This document shows positions 18,572 through 26,002 of a stretch of DNA of 36,101 nt, piece by piece. Under the pieces are notes generated by a model. That model was not told the origin of the DNA, did no database searches, and worked only from the letters and a program-made list of their open reading frames with translations. The position numbers and the translations under genes were made by a program. Numbering within the stretch: the stretch's first letter is position 1; the number at the start of each line of letters is the position of its first letter. Location of the stretch: the NCBI RefSeq assembly GCF_002994615.1, contig NZ_PVNK01000174.1, positions 1 through 36,101 of the forward strand. The letters are read 5' to 3'. This DNA comes from Enhygromyxa salina. Its GTDB lineage: Bacteria > Myxococcota_A > Polyangia > Nannocystales > Nannocystaceae.

Positions 18572-20170
18572 ATGTCGGCGCCCGCAGAGTCCCTCGAGTA
18601 CGAGATCCCCGCGACCATCCCCTGCAGCGACCCCGCGACCGGCGAGCACCTCGGCGAGGTCCCGGCGCTGACGCCCGAGCAGGTCAGCGAGCGCATCGCG
18701 CGGGCGCGCGTGGCCCAGGAGTCGTGGAGGCACACGCCCTTTCGCGAGCGCCGCAAGGTCCTGCGCCACCTGCTCGACATGCTGCTCGAGCACGCCGACG
18801 CGCTGTGCGAGGAGATCTGCCGCGACGCGGGCAAGACCCTCGACAACGCGATGCTCGGCGAGATCTGGCCGATCGCCGAGAAGCTCCGCTGGACGATCGC
18901 CCACGGCGAGCAGCACCTGCGCAGCGAGACCGTGTCTTCGGGCCTGCTCCAGCACAAGCGGGCCAAGGTCGAGTACCACCCGCTCGGGGTCGTCGGCGTG
19001 ATCACGCCGTGGAACTTTCCGCTTCAGAACATCCTCGGCCCGACGATCCCCGCGCTGTTCGCCGGCAACGCGGTCATCATCAAGGTCAGCGAGTGGACCT
19101 CGTGGTCGGCCGAGCCCTTCCAGCGCTTCTTGGATCGCTGCCTCGCCGACTGTGGCTACTCGCCCGACCTGATCCAGATCATCACGGGCTACGGCGACAC
19201 CGGGGCCGCGCTCGTCTCGGGCGGGGTCGACAAGATCGTGTTCACCGGCTCGATGCGCAACGGCAAGCGCGTGCTCGAGCAGAGCGCCAAGACCCTGACC
19301 CCGGTGATCCTCGAGCTCGGCGGCAAGGATCCGATGATCGTCTGCGACGACGCCGACCTCGATCAAGCCGCCCACGCCGCGGTCTCGGCCGCGTTCATCG
19401 CCTCGGGCCAGATGTGCCTCGCGGCCGAGCGGGTCCTGGTCTTCGACGCCGTCTACGACGCGTTCGTGGCCAAGGTCCAGGACATCACCTTGCGCCTGCG
19501 CCAGGACGCGCCCCTGGCCGGCAAGCTCGTCGACGTCGGCGCGATGACCATGCCCGCCCAGGTCGAGATCGTCGAGCAGCTCGTCCAAGACGCGCTCGCC
19601 AAGGGCGCCTCGCTCAAGGCCGGCGGCAAGCGGACCAAGCGCAAGCCGAGCAAGCACTTCTTCGAGCCGACGATCCTCGCCGACGTCACCGACGAGATGC
19701 GGATCATGAACGAAGAGACCTTCGGCCCGGTCATGGCGATCACCCGGGTCCACGACGAGGACGAGGCCGTGCGCGTGGCCAACGCGAGCGAGTATGGCCT
19801 GAGCTCGTCGGTGTTCTCCAAGGACCCGGTCCGCGCCCGGCGGATCGCCGACCAGATCGTCGCGGGCTCGACCTGCATCAACGACTGGGCGCTGATGTAC
19901 ATGGTCCAGGACCTGCCCTTCGGCGGGGTCAAGGGCAGCGGCTTCGGCCGCCTCAACGGGCGCGAGGGCCTCCGCGCCTGCACGAACGTCAAGGCCGTGA
20001 TCGAGGATCGGCTCCCGCTCCACCGCGCGATCAAGCTGTTCCCGGGCCGACGCTACGACTACGACGTGACCCGCGAAGGCGTGCGCCTGCTCTACGCCAA
20101 GGGCGCGGGCAAAAAATTTGAAGCGCTCGTCGAGCTCGGCAAGGCCCTGCGCAAACGCGCGCTCAGCTGA
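18572..20170 (+). CDS. Aldehyde dehydrogenase family protein (paralogue 1)
   Basis: The 532-residue NAD(P)-dependent aldehyde dehydrogenase oxidises an aldehyde to the acid in the cytoplasm. Active-site residues are visible: Asn148 in PWNFP, Glu248 in LELGGKDP and Cys282 in GQMCLAAERV. The cofactor-loop FTGS is at 224-227. Its C-terminus is about 30-40 residues longer than a standard ALDH, ending in a basic helix. ATG 18572 is chosen because it gives the usual ALDH N-terminus and sits 8 nt after TAGTTT; the open frame upstream to 18404 runs through the foldback element. The GT-C gene begins 54 bp downstream. The protein is a clear paralogue of the one at 22915, with identical active-site spacing. 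Confidence 0.95.
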   Translation: MSAPAESLEYEIPATIPCSDPATGEHLGEVPALTPEQVSERIARARVAQESWRHTPFRERRKVLRHLLDMLLEHADALCEEICRDAGKTLDNAMLGEIWPIAEKLRWTIAHGEQHLRSETVSSGLLQHKRAKVEYHPLGVVGVITPWNFPLQNILGPTIPALFAGNAVIIKVSEWTSWSAEPFQRFLDRCLADCGYSPDLIQIITGYGDTGAALVSGGVDKIVFTGSMRNGKRVLEQSAKTLTPVILELGGKDPMIVCDDADLDQAAHAAVSAAFIASGQMCLAAERVLVFDAVYDAFVAKVQDITLRLRQDAPLAGKLVDVGAMTMPAQVEIVEQLVQDALAKGASLKAGGKRTKRKPSKHFFEPTILADVTDEMRIMNEETFGPVMAITRVHDEDEAVRVANASEYGLSSSVFSKDPVRARRIADQIVAGSTCINDWALMYMVQDLPFGGVKGSGFGRLNGREGLRACTNVKAVIEDRLPLHRAIKLFPGRRYDYDVTREGVRLLYAKGAGKKFEALVELGKALRKRALS

Positions 20171-20224
20171 AGGTTTCTCGGCCGCCGGTGATCGAATCGG
20201 CGCCTCGGCGGCACCCCCCTCCTC

Positions 20225-22315
20225 GTGCCGAGCGAGCGCAGACGAGGCGCGCCCCCGACCGGGCGTCGGGTCCGTGTACTCCTGCTCGTGGTCTTCGCGG
20301 CCCTGGTCCTGCGCCACGGCTGGATGTCCGACGACGCGTACATCTCGCTGCGCACGATCGACAACTTCGCGGCCGGCCACGGCCTGGTCTGGAACGTCGG
20401 CCATCGGGTTCAGGCCTTCACCCACCCGCTGTGGCTGCTGCTGTGCGGGCTCGTCTACGCGATCACCAGCGAGTTCTTCTACTCGCTGATCATCTTCGGC
20501 GCGCTGGTCTCGACCTGCGCGCTGGCGATCGTCAGCCTCCGGCTCGCGCGCTCGGAGCTGGTCGGGATCTCCTTGGTGCTCGCCGCGGCCCTGTCGCACG
20601 CCTTCGTCGACTACTCGACCTCGGGCCTCGAGAACCCCCTGACGCACCTGCTGATCGGGCTCAGCGCGTGGGTCTACCTCGGCCGCGTCCCCGACGCGCG
20701 TCGCTTCGCGCTCCTGTGTCTGCTCGGTGGGCTCGCGCTCCTGAGCCGGCCCGACAACGCGATCCTGCTCGGGCCGGTCGTGCTCGCAGCCGGGGTTCAG
20801 GCCTACCGACGCGGCGCCACGGTCAAGGCGTTGATCCGCGCGGTGTTGCTCGGCGGCGTGCCGCTGTTTGCGTGGGAGCTGTTCTCGCTCATCTACTACG
20901 GCCTCCTCGTCCCCAACACCGCCCTCGCCAAGCTCAACTCTGGCGTCGAGGCCGGCGAGCTCATCCACCAGGGGCTGCTCTACTTCGTCGCAACCCTCGA
21001 CGCCGATCCGCTCACGCTGCTGATCATCGTCGCGGGCACGCTCGCGCCCTTCGTGACCCGCGACCGGCGGATGATGCCCTTCGCGATCGGCGTGATCCTG
21101 CACGCGCTCTACCTGACGAAGATCGGCGGCGACTTCATGCTCGGCCGCTTCTTCACCGCGCCGATGTTCATGGCCCTGGTCTGTCTGTCGCAGGTCAAGC
21201 GCGTGGATCGGACCCAGTTCGGGGTCGTGACGGCGGTCGTCGCCGCGCTCGGGTTGTCGGCGCACCCCAACACCTTCGAGATCAACAGCCGGACCCTGAG
21301 CACCGCCAGCGAAGCCCGTGGTGAGCGCAGGGTCACCAACACCCGCGCGCTGCTCGCCAAGGGCGCGAGCCTCTCGCACGCCACGCGGATCCGCACGATG
21401 CCCGATCACAAGTGGACGAGCCTCGGCCTGCGCGGGAGCAGGCCCGGGCACAGGGTCCAGATCGCCACGGCCCTCGGCTTTCGCGGGTTCAGCGGCGGGC
21501 CCGAGGTTCACTGGATCGACAACGTCGCGCTCAGCGATCCTCTGCTCGCGCGCCTGCCCGCGAAGTGGAGGCCCAACTGGATGACCGGTCACTTCATACG
21601 CGCGATCCCCAAGGGCTACGTCCAGACCCTCGAGTCGGGCGAGAACGTGATCGAAGATCCCAAGATCCACGATCTCTACGAGCGCGTCTCGCTCGTGACC
21701 CGCGGCGACCTGTGGAGCGTCGAGCGCTTCAAGGCGATCTGGTGGCTCAACACCGGCGGGCCCGCGCGGCTGCTCAACGAGGAGTCGTGGCGCTTCCACG
21801 GGGCTTCAAAGCGCTCGCCGAGCTCGATCGGAGCCGGGCGGGTGCCCGACGGGACCGCGCTCGACTCGAAGCTCGTGCGCGCCTTCGGCTACACGGGCGT
21901 GTACGTCAAGTACAAGCACCGCCAGCAGCGACGCGAGCTCGAGCTCTCCGTCAACGACAACGACCGGTTCGAGATCCGCTTCTACGACGGCGGCGACGAG
22001 GTCGCCCGCGTGCCCGTGCCGCGCCAGCTCGAGTGGAATCTCGCGGGCGTCAGCGCCCGGCGCATCGCGCTCCCCGAGGTCCTCGCCGAGCGCGGCTTCA
22101 CGCGCCTGCGCATCCTCCCGCGCACGGTCACCCGTGGACGCAAGCCGGCCTACGCGGTCGGGCACCTGCTGTTCGACGAGGACATCGAGGCCGCCGAGCT
22201 CCTCGCCGCGCCCGCCGCCAAGCCCAAGCCCAAGCCCAAGCCTCCGGCCAAGTCTCCGCCCAAGTCTCCCGCCAAGTCTCCGCCCAAATCGAGCGACGCC
22301 GGCGCGACCAACTGA
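20225..22315 (+). CDS. GT-C fold glycosyltransferase-like membrane protein
   Basis: The 696-residue protein has about 9-10 hydrophobic segments in its first 360 residues and a soluble C-terminal half. The motif DDAYISLR at 36-43 with a following GHGLVWNVGHRVQAFTHPLW region matches the N-terminal signature of polyprenyl-phosphate-dependent GT-C glycosyltransferases, the group that includes mycobacterial AftB-like proteins. The paired Asp residues in the first periplasmic loop are the presumed catalytic site. It would transfer a sugar from a lipid carrier on the outer face of the inner membrane; acceptor unknown. The C-terminus is an unusual Lys-Pro tail of AKPKPK and PPKSPAKS units. The start is GTG 20225, 54 bp after ALDH 1, possibly the same transcript. 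Confidence 0.85.
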   Translation: MPSERRRGAPPTGRRVRVLLLVVFAALVLRHGWMSDDAYISLRTIDNFAAGHGLVWNVGHRVQAFTHPLWLLLCGLVYAITSEFFYSLIIFGALVSTCALAIVSLRLARSELVGISLVLAAALSHAFVDYSTSGLENPLTHLLIGLSAWVYLGRVPDARRFALLCLLGGLALLSRPDNAILLGPVVLAAGVQAYRRGATVKALIRAVLLGGVPLFAWELFSLIYYGLLVPNTALAKLNSGVEAGELIHQGLLYFVATLDADPLTLLIIVAGTLAPFVTRDRRMMPFAIGVILHALYLTKIGGDFMLGRFFTAPMFMALVCLSQVKRVDRTQFGVVTAVVAALGLSAHPNTFEINSRTLSTASEARGERRVTNTRALLAKGASLSHATRIRTMPDHKWTSLGLRGSRPGHRVQIATALGFRGFSGGPEVHWIDNVALSDPLLARLPAKWRPNWMTGHFIRAIPKGYVQTLESGENVIEDPKIHDLYERVSLVTRGDLWSVERFKAIWWLNTGGPARLLNEESWRFHGASKRSPSSIGAGRVPDGTALDSKLVRAFGYTGVYVKYKHRQQRRELELSVNDNDRFEIRFYDGGDEVARVPVPRQLEWNLAGVSARRIALPEVLAERGFTRLRILPRTVTRGRKPAYAVGHLLFDEDIEAAELLAAPAAKPKPKPKPPAKSPPKSPAKSPPKSSDAGATN
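22218..22290 (+). repeat. Short coding repeats for the Lys-Pro tail of the GT-C protein
   Basis: CCCAAG is repeated four times, then variants of CCGCCCAAGTCT follow. They encode KPKPKPKPP and then PAKSPPKS-type units at the extreme C-terminus. The tract is prone to slippage. Confidence 0.6.
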
Positions 22316-22334
22316 CCAACGGATCCCCTGCGGG

Positions 22335-22340
22335 TATGCT
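22335..22340 (+). promoter_or_regulatory. TANNNT -10-like hexamer 6 nt before GTG 22347
   Basis: TATGCT, then CGCGCC, then GTG. The expected transcription start coincides with the start codon, so a leaderless mRNA is predicted. This supports GTG 22347 over earlier in-frame starts. Confidence 0.5.
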
Positions 22341-22346
22341 CGCGCC

Positions 22347-22862
22347 GTGCCCCGACTCTCGATCTTTGCCGGCCTCTTGCTCGCGACGTCGACGGTCTCG
22401 CTGCTCGCGTGCGAGGCGGCCCCCAGCGCCGGGCCCCGCGAGCAGCCCGGCCAAGACCAAGGGGCCACGCCCCCGCCCAGGACCCCGAGCGAGCCGCCCC
22501 TGCCGACCAAGCCCGAGGTCAAAGGCCCCGTCGACGAGGCCGTCGTCCTCGACTATGTCAGCGAGCACACCCACGAGATCCAGGGCTGCTACGAGGCCGC
22601 ACTCCCGCGCAAGCCAGAGCTCGAGGGCACCGTCACGATCAGGTTCTCGATCGACAGCGCGGGCAAGGTCACGAGCGCCGAGGCCCCCGACGGCGACGCC
22701 TTCGGCGGGCCCCGAGCGGTCGCGTGCATGCTCCGGGGGGTCAAGCGCTGGAAGTTCCCCAGCCAGAGCTTCGGCGGGCCGGTCGAGGTCACCTACCCCT
22801 TCGCCCTGACCTCCGACCAGGTCATGCCAGCCGAGACCGTGCCCGAAGACAGCACGACGTGA
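22347..22862 (+). CDS. Lipoprotein with AgmX/PglI C-terminal domain
   Basis: The 171-residue protein starts with a lipoprotein signal (PRLSIFAGLLLATSTVS, lipobox LLAC). After a Pro-rich linker it has the AgmX/PglI C-terminal domain: IQGCYEAALPRKPELEG, then VTIRFSIDSAGKVTSAE, a second Cys in AVACMLRGVKRWKFP, and GGPVEVTYPFAL. The two Cys residues are conserved in the domain and may form a disulphide. In myxobacteria, AgmX and PglI are linked to gliding motility and TonB-like envelope functions; a single-domain lipoprotein like this has no assigned role. GTG 22347 is chosen because it gives the signal and matches the -10 spacing. Confidence 0.85.
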   Translation: MPRLSIFAGLLLATSTVSLLACEAAPSAGPREQPGQDQGATPPPRTPSEPPLPTKPEVKGPVDEAVVLDYVSEHTHEIQGCYEAALPRKPELEGTVTIRFSIDSAGKVTSAEAPDGDAFGGPRAVACMLRGVKRWKFPSQSFGGPVEVTYPFALTSDQVMPAETVPEDSTT

Positions 22863-22894
22863 CCCAGGCCACCTCCGGCGCGGCCGCGGGCGGC

Positions 22895-22900
22895 TAGCTT
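22895..22900 (+). promoter_or_regulatory. -10-like hexamer before the second ALDH gene
   Basis: TAGCTT followed by CGCGCCG lies 14 nt before ATG 22915. It closely parallels TAGTTT-GCGCCG before the first ALDH gene, suggesting that both paralogues use similar promoters. Confidence 0.4.
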
Positions 22901-22914
22901 CGCGCCGAGGTCCG

Positions 22915-24516
22915 ATGCCCGAAGGAAGCGCCCGCCAGACCCCCACCACGCCGCCGCCAATCGCCTGCCACGATCCCGCGACCCTCGAGCGCCTCGGCGA
23001 GGTCGAGGTCATGGATCGCGCGCAGGTCGAGGCGATCGTCGCCCGAGCCCGCGCCGCGCAGCCGCGCTGGGCCGCGACCAGCTTCGCCGAGCGCCGGGCG
23101 GTGCTCGCCGACCTGCTCGAGTGGATCGTCGAGCACCAATCCGAGATCTGCCGCCTCGCCGCCCGCGACTCGGGCAAGACCATGGTCGACGCGGCCATGG
23201 GCGAGGTCTTTCCGGTCTGCGAGAAGCTGCGCTGGACGATCGCCAACGGCGAGCGAGAGCTGCGCCCGACGTCGCGCAGCCCCGGGTTTTTGGTCCACAA
23301 GCGCGGGCGGGTCGAGTACCTGCCCTTCGGCGTGGTCGCGGTCATCGCCCCGTGGAATTTCCCCTTTCACAACATCTTCTGCCCGCTGATCCCGGCCTTG
23401 TTCGCCGGCAACGCGGTGGTCGTGAAGGTCAGCGAGTGGACCTCGTGGTCGGCCGAGGACTACCTCGAGATCGTCCACCGGGTGCTGCGCAAGCACGGCC
23501 TGCCGACGGATCTCGTCCAGGTCGTGACCGGCTGGGGCGAGACCGGCGCGCACCTCGTGCGCGGCGGCGTCGACAAGGTCTTCTTCACGGGCTCGCCGGG
23601 CAACGGCCGCAAGGTCATGGCCACGGCCAGCGACGACCTGACCCCGGTCGTGCTCGAGCTCGGCGGCAAGGATCCGCTGATCGTCTGCGACGACGCCAAC
23701 CTCCGCCAGGCCGCCGACGCGGCCATGCTCGGCGTGTTCACGGCCTGCGGCCAGATGTGCGTGGGCGCCGAGCGGCTCTACGTGTTCGACGAAGTCTACG
23801 ACGAGTTCGTGGCCACGATGCAGGCCCGGGTCGGGGCCCTGCGCCAGGGCCCGCCCCTGGCCGGCACGATCGTCGACTGCGGCGCCACGACCATGCCCGC
23901 GCAGCTCGACATCATCCAGGGCCTCGTCGACGACGCCGTCGAGCGCGGGGCCCGAGCGCTGGTCGGCGGCGGCCGCAACGACGCCCTCGGGGGCCAGTAC
24001 TTCCAGCCCACCTTGCTCGTCGACGTCGATCACTCGATGCGCATCACCCAAGAGGAGATCTTCGGCCCGGTCATGGTCGTGATCCGCGTGCGCGACGAGG
24101 CCGAGGCGATCCGCCTGGCCAACGACTGCCCCTACGGCCTCGGCTCGAGCGTGTTCACCCGCGACCGCAAGCGCGGCGACCGAATCGCTCGCCAGCTCCG
24201 CTCGGGCATGACCGTGGTCAACGATTACGGCGTCGCCTACATGATGCAGGCGCTGCCCTTCGGTGGGGTCGGGGTCTCGGGCTTTGGCCGCATCAACGGC
24301 GGCGAGGGGCTGCGGGCCTGCTGCTATGAAAAGGCGATCGTCGATGATCGCGTGCCGCTTGGGCAGAGCGTCAGCTTTCACCCGGTCCGGCCGCACAGCT
24401 ACGAGCTGGTCGAGAGCGCGGTCCGGGTGATCTACTCGCGCGGGGTCCGGGCGAGGGGCCGGGCGGTCGTCGACGCGGCCCGAAGCCTGGTCGCGGTCAT
24501 GCGCGAGGGCGCCTAG
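22915..24516 (+). CDS. Aldehyde dehydrogenase family protein (paralogue 2)
   Basis: The 533-residue ALDH has the full catalytic set at the same positions as its paralogue: Asn148 (PWNFP), Glu248 (LELGGKDP) and Cys282 (GQMCVGAERL). Both copies share KVSEWTSWSAE near residue 171 and a long C-terminal extension, so they stem from a duplication. They differ in substrate-pocket regions (for example FHNIFCPLIP versus LQNILGPTIP), so substrates may differ. The enzyme is cytosolic and NAD(P)-dependent. ATG 22915 is 52 bp after the AgmX-domain lipoprotein stop. The stop TAG lies in the first of three tandem GCCTAG hexamers at 24511-24528. Confidence 0.95.
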   Translation: MPEGSARQTPTTPPPIACHDPATLERLGEVEVMDRAQVEAIVARARAAQPRWAATSFAERRAVLADLLEWIVEHQSEICRLAARDSGKTMVDAAMGEVFPVCEKLRWTIANGERELRPTSRSPGFLVHKRGRVEYLPFGVVAVIAPWNFPFHNIFCPLIPALFAGNAVVVKVSEWTSWSAEDYLEIVHRVLRKHGLPTDLVQVVTGWGETGAHLVRGGVDKVFFTGSPGNGRKVMATASDDLTPVVLELGGKDPLIVCDDANLRQAADAAMLGVFTACGQMCVGAERLYVFDEVYDEFVATMQARVGALRQGPPLAGTIVDCGATTMPAQLDIIQGLVDDAVERGARALVGGGRNDALGGQYFQPTLLVDVDHSMRITQEEIFGPVMVVIRVRDEAEAIRLANDCPYGLGSSVFTRDRKRGDRIARQLRSGMTVVNDYGVAYMMQALPFGGVGVSGFGRINGGEGLRACCYEKAIVDDRVPLGQSVSFHPVRPHSYELVESAVRVIYSRGVRARGRAVVDAARSLVAVMREGA

Positions 24517-24745
24517 GCCTAGGCCTAGGAGCCCGTCTTTGCGCCTCCTCGCCCCGGCACTGCTGCGCAGCGCCGCTGGTTGACCTCGGTGTGGGCGCGC
24601 TCTCGCAGGCCGGGCCAGCGGCCTCTCCTCGGCAAGTTCGAAACTATCCCCCCCGCGAACGACGCATTCGGAAGTTCGTAGCGATGTGTGAACGAGGCGC
24701 CCCCTCTGACCCGAAAGAACCATGAATATCGCCGCCTTGGAAACT

Positions 24746-24763
24746 CGTGGCAGGCAGGAGTTT
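24746..24763 (+). repeat. Isolated core of the 42-43 bp repeat family
   Basis: CGTGGCAGGCAGGAGTTT matches the core of the tandem repeats 190 bp downstream exactly, with diverged flanks. Confidence 0.6.
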
Positions 24764-24932
24764 GGATGGCGAGCGACTCGATAGGGGCAGCTCGACCGCT
24801 GTCGAGCTGGCATGTGCGCGAGGACTGGGGCGGTCGAGCAACGCGGACGTGGGGCCGGCAGGGAGGCCGAGGTTGGTCTGTGAGCCCGCGTCGACGACCG
24901 CAGGCCCGGCGCGGATCATCTGTGAGCTCGAA

Positions 24933-25080
24933 GTCGTGGCAGGCAGGAGTTTTGGCGTGCTCGACCAAGGCGAAGGTCGTGGCAGACAGGAATTTGCGGC
25001 GCTCGAGCGAGGCGAAGGCCGTGGCAGGCAGGGGTTTTGCGGCGCTCGACCAAGGCGAAGGTCGTGGCATGGACGACTTC
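24933..25080 (+). repeat. Tandem 42-43 bp repeats (three full units and a partial fourth)
   Basis: Units start at 24933 (43 bp), 24976 (42 bp), 25018 (43 bp) and 25061 (partial). Each begins GTCGTGGCAGGCAGG or a close variant, continues with a T run and GCGGCGCTCGA, and ends CAAGGCGAAG. Length differs by one base at the T run, so the units cannot all be read in one protein frame. In units 1 and 3 the joint to the next unit can form a small hairpin (CGACC/GGTCG). No spacers of the CRISPR kind exist. Confidence 0.75.
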
Positions 25081-25274
25081 GAGCTCACAAACAAACTCAG
25101 CGCACGAGCGACCGGCGGCGCGCGACGTGGCGACACTCGCTGCGTGCTTCGGTAGCGTCGCCGGAGACCGGAAGACCATCACGGCTCACCCGTAGACCCC
25201 CCAGCCGTCCGCGACTCTGCCACGCGCGGCCGGTCGCTCGCGGCGCTCCCTCGCTCGGAGGCGTCATCGGTGGA

Positions 25275-25293
25275 GGGGTCGAGAAGCGACCCC
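25275..25293. terminator. Perfect 7-bp hairpin in gene-free DNA
   Basis: GGGGTCG-AGAAG-CGACCCC. It could stop transcription entering the region from either side, but no T run follows. Its role is uncertain. Confidence 0.35.
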
Positions 25294-25413
25294 GTCTGTT
25301 CGGCGCGCGCGCCCGGAGCTTCGCGCCGGCTGAGCCAGCGAAGAAGCGGCGTTTGCGGCGGAATGCGTGAGCGACCAGGCCGCTCGCGCACGGGGAGCTT
25401 GACTGGGTGCGAC

Positions 25414-25450
25414 GCTTCTGAAGGCCCGCCGTGGGCGGGCGGAAAGAAGC
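25414..25450 (+). promoter_or_regulatory. Leader hairpin that includes the ribosome-binding site of the Cys-rich gene
   Basis: GCTTCT (25414-25419) can pair with AGAAGC (25445-25450), and GCCCGCC (25424-25430) with GGCGGGC (25434-25440), loop GTG. The purine-rich Shine-Dalgarno tract GGAAAGAAG (25441-25449) lies in the 3' arm, 4 nt before ATG 25454. The fold would mask the ribosome site, so translation could be controlled by opening the hairpin. Inference from sequence only. Confidence 0.5.
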
Positions 25451-25453
25451 ATC

Positions 25454-25924
25454 ATGTCAATCTCAACACAAGTACTGCTCACATTGTTCGCGACGCTGAC
25501 TCCGACCACCGGGGGACCCAGCGATCTGTGCGACATCGTCTACACCGACACGGGCAAGCCGATCTTCTGCGAGCCTCACCAGGAGGGCGCGCCACGCTAC
25601 GACGGCACGGTGTGCTGCGACGAGCGGATGTGCTTCGAGTCGCCCGAGGGCTACTGCCTCGCCGATGAGAAGCCGTTCTACTGCGAACTGGGGGAGGTGC
25701 GGTCGACGGGGGAGGTGAGCTGCTACTTCGAGGTCCCCGACTACTGTGACGTGTTCCCGTGCGCGCCGGGGTTTCAAGCCCAGCCGCAGGCGAACCACAT
25801 CTGCTGCCATGAAGGCATCTGCTGGTCCACGTTCGGTGACTCCAACGACTGCGAACTCCAGGACATCTACTGGTGCTACGACGGTGTGACTAACGAGGAT
25901 GGCACTGTAACCTGTTTCGACTAG
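25454..25924 (+). CDS. Small secreted protein with 16 cysteines in a duplicated pattern
   Basis: The 156-residue protein has a hydrophobic N-terminus (STQVLLTLFATLTPTTGG) resembling a signal peptide, although without basic residues. The mature part is acidic and contains 16 Cys. They fall into a repeated A-B-A-B layout: A units have C..C..CC..C (ending GTVCCDERMCF and NHICCHEGICW) and B units have C..C..C (PFYCELG..EVSCYFE and IYWCYDG..TVTCFD). This suggests an internal duplication and a disulphide-stabilised extracellular fold. I do not recognise a named family. Translation is likely controlled by the leader hairpin; a strong terminator follows 11 bp after the stop. Confidence 0.8.
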   Translation: MSISTQVLLTLFATLTPTTGGPSDLCDIVYTDTGKPIFCEPHQEGAPRYDGTVCCDERMCFESPEGYCLADEKPFYCELGEVRSTGEVSCYFEVPDYCDVFPCAPGFQAQPQANHICCHEGICWSTFGDSNDCELQDIYWCYDGVTNEDGTVTCFD

Positions 25925-25935
25925 ACTTGGAACTT

Positions 25936-25964
25936 GGCGGCGGGGCTTCACAAGCCCCGCTGCC
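25936..25964. terminator. Strong bidirectional terminator hairpin
   Basis: GGCGGCGGGGCTT (25936-25948), loop CAC, AAGCCCCGCTGCC (25952-25964): a 13-bp stem with one G-U wobble. It lies between convergent genes, the Cys-rich protein gene on the plus strand and the kinase gene ending at 26003 on the minus strand. Confidence 0.75.
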
Positions 25965-26002
25965 ATCCCGCATTTGGCTTCACTGTTCAAGTCAAGTATG
26001 GC

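Larger units (their letters stand above)
24517..25453. other. Gene-free stretch of ~0.94 kb rich in repeats and hairpins
   Basis: No convincing protein-coding gene is seen on either strand. Open frames here change coding phase across the 42-43 bp repeats and lack third-position bias. Contents that can be supported are the GCCTAG hexamers at its left edge, a solo repeat core at 24746-24763, the tandem repeats at 24933-25080, a hairpin at 25275-25293, and the leader hairpin at 25414-25450. Confidence 0.6.

Noticed and set aside
18557..21799. A 1080-codon open frame on the minus strand
   Set aside because: It is antisense to ALDH 1 and the GT-C gene, both with clear families. Its residue composition (Asp, Arg, Gly, Glu, Leu, Val) is that of a GC-rich shadow frame.
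22894..24813. A 639-codon minus-strand frame
   Set aside because: It is the antisense shadow of ALDH 2 and extends into repeat-rich DNA.
24933..25080. CRISPR-like array
   Set aside because: Units abut without spacers and differ internally, and no cas gene is present.
24525..25136. Minus-strand frame with apparent 14-residue protein repeats (AKTPACHDF, RRKFLSATTF)
   Set aside because: The DNA units are 42-43 bp, so the frame changes from unit to unit. No start site and no codon bias are seen; the repeats are treated as non-coding.
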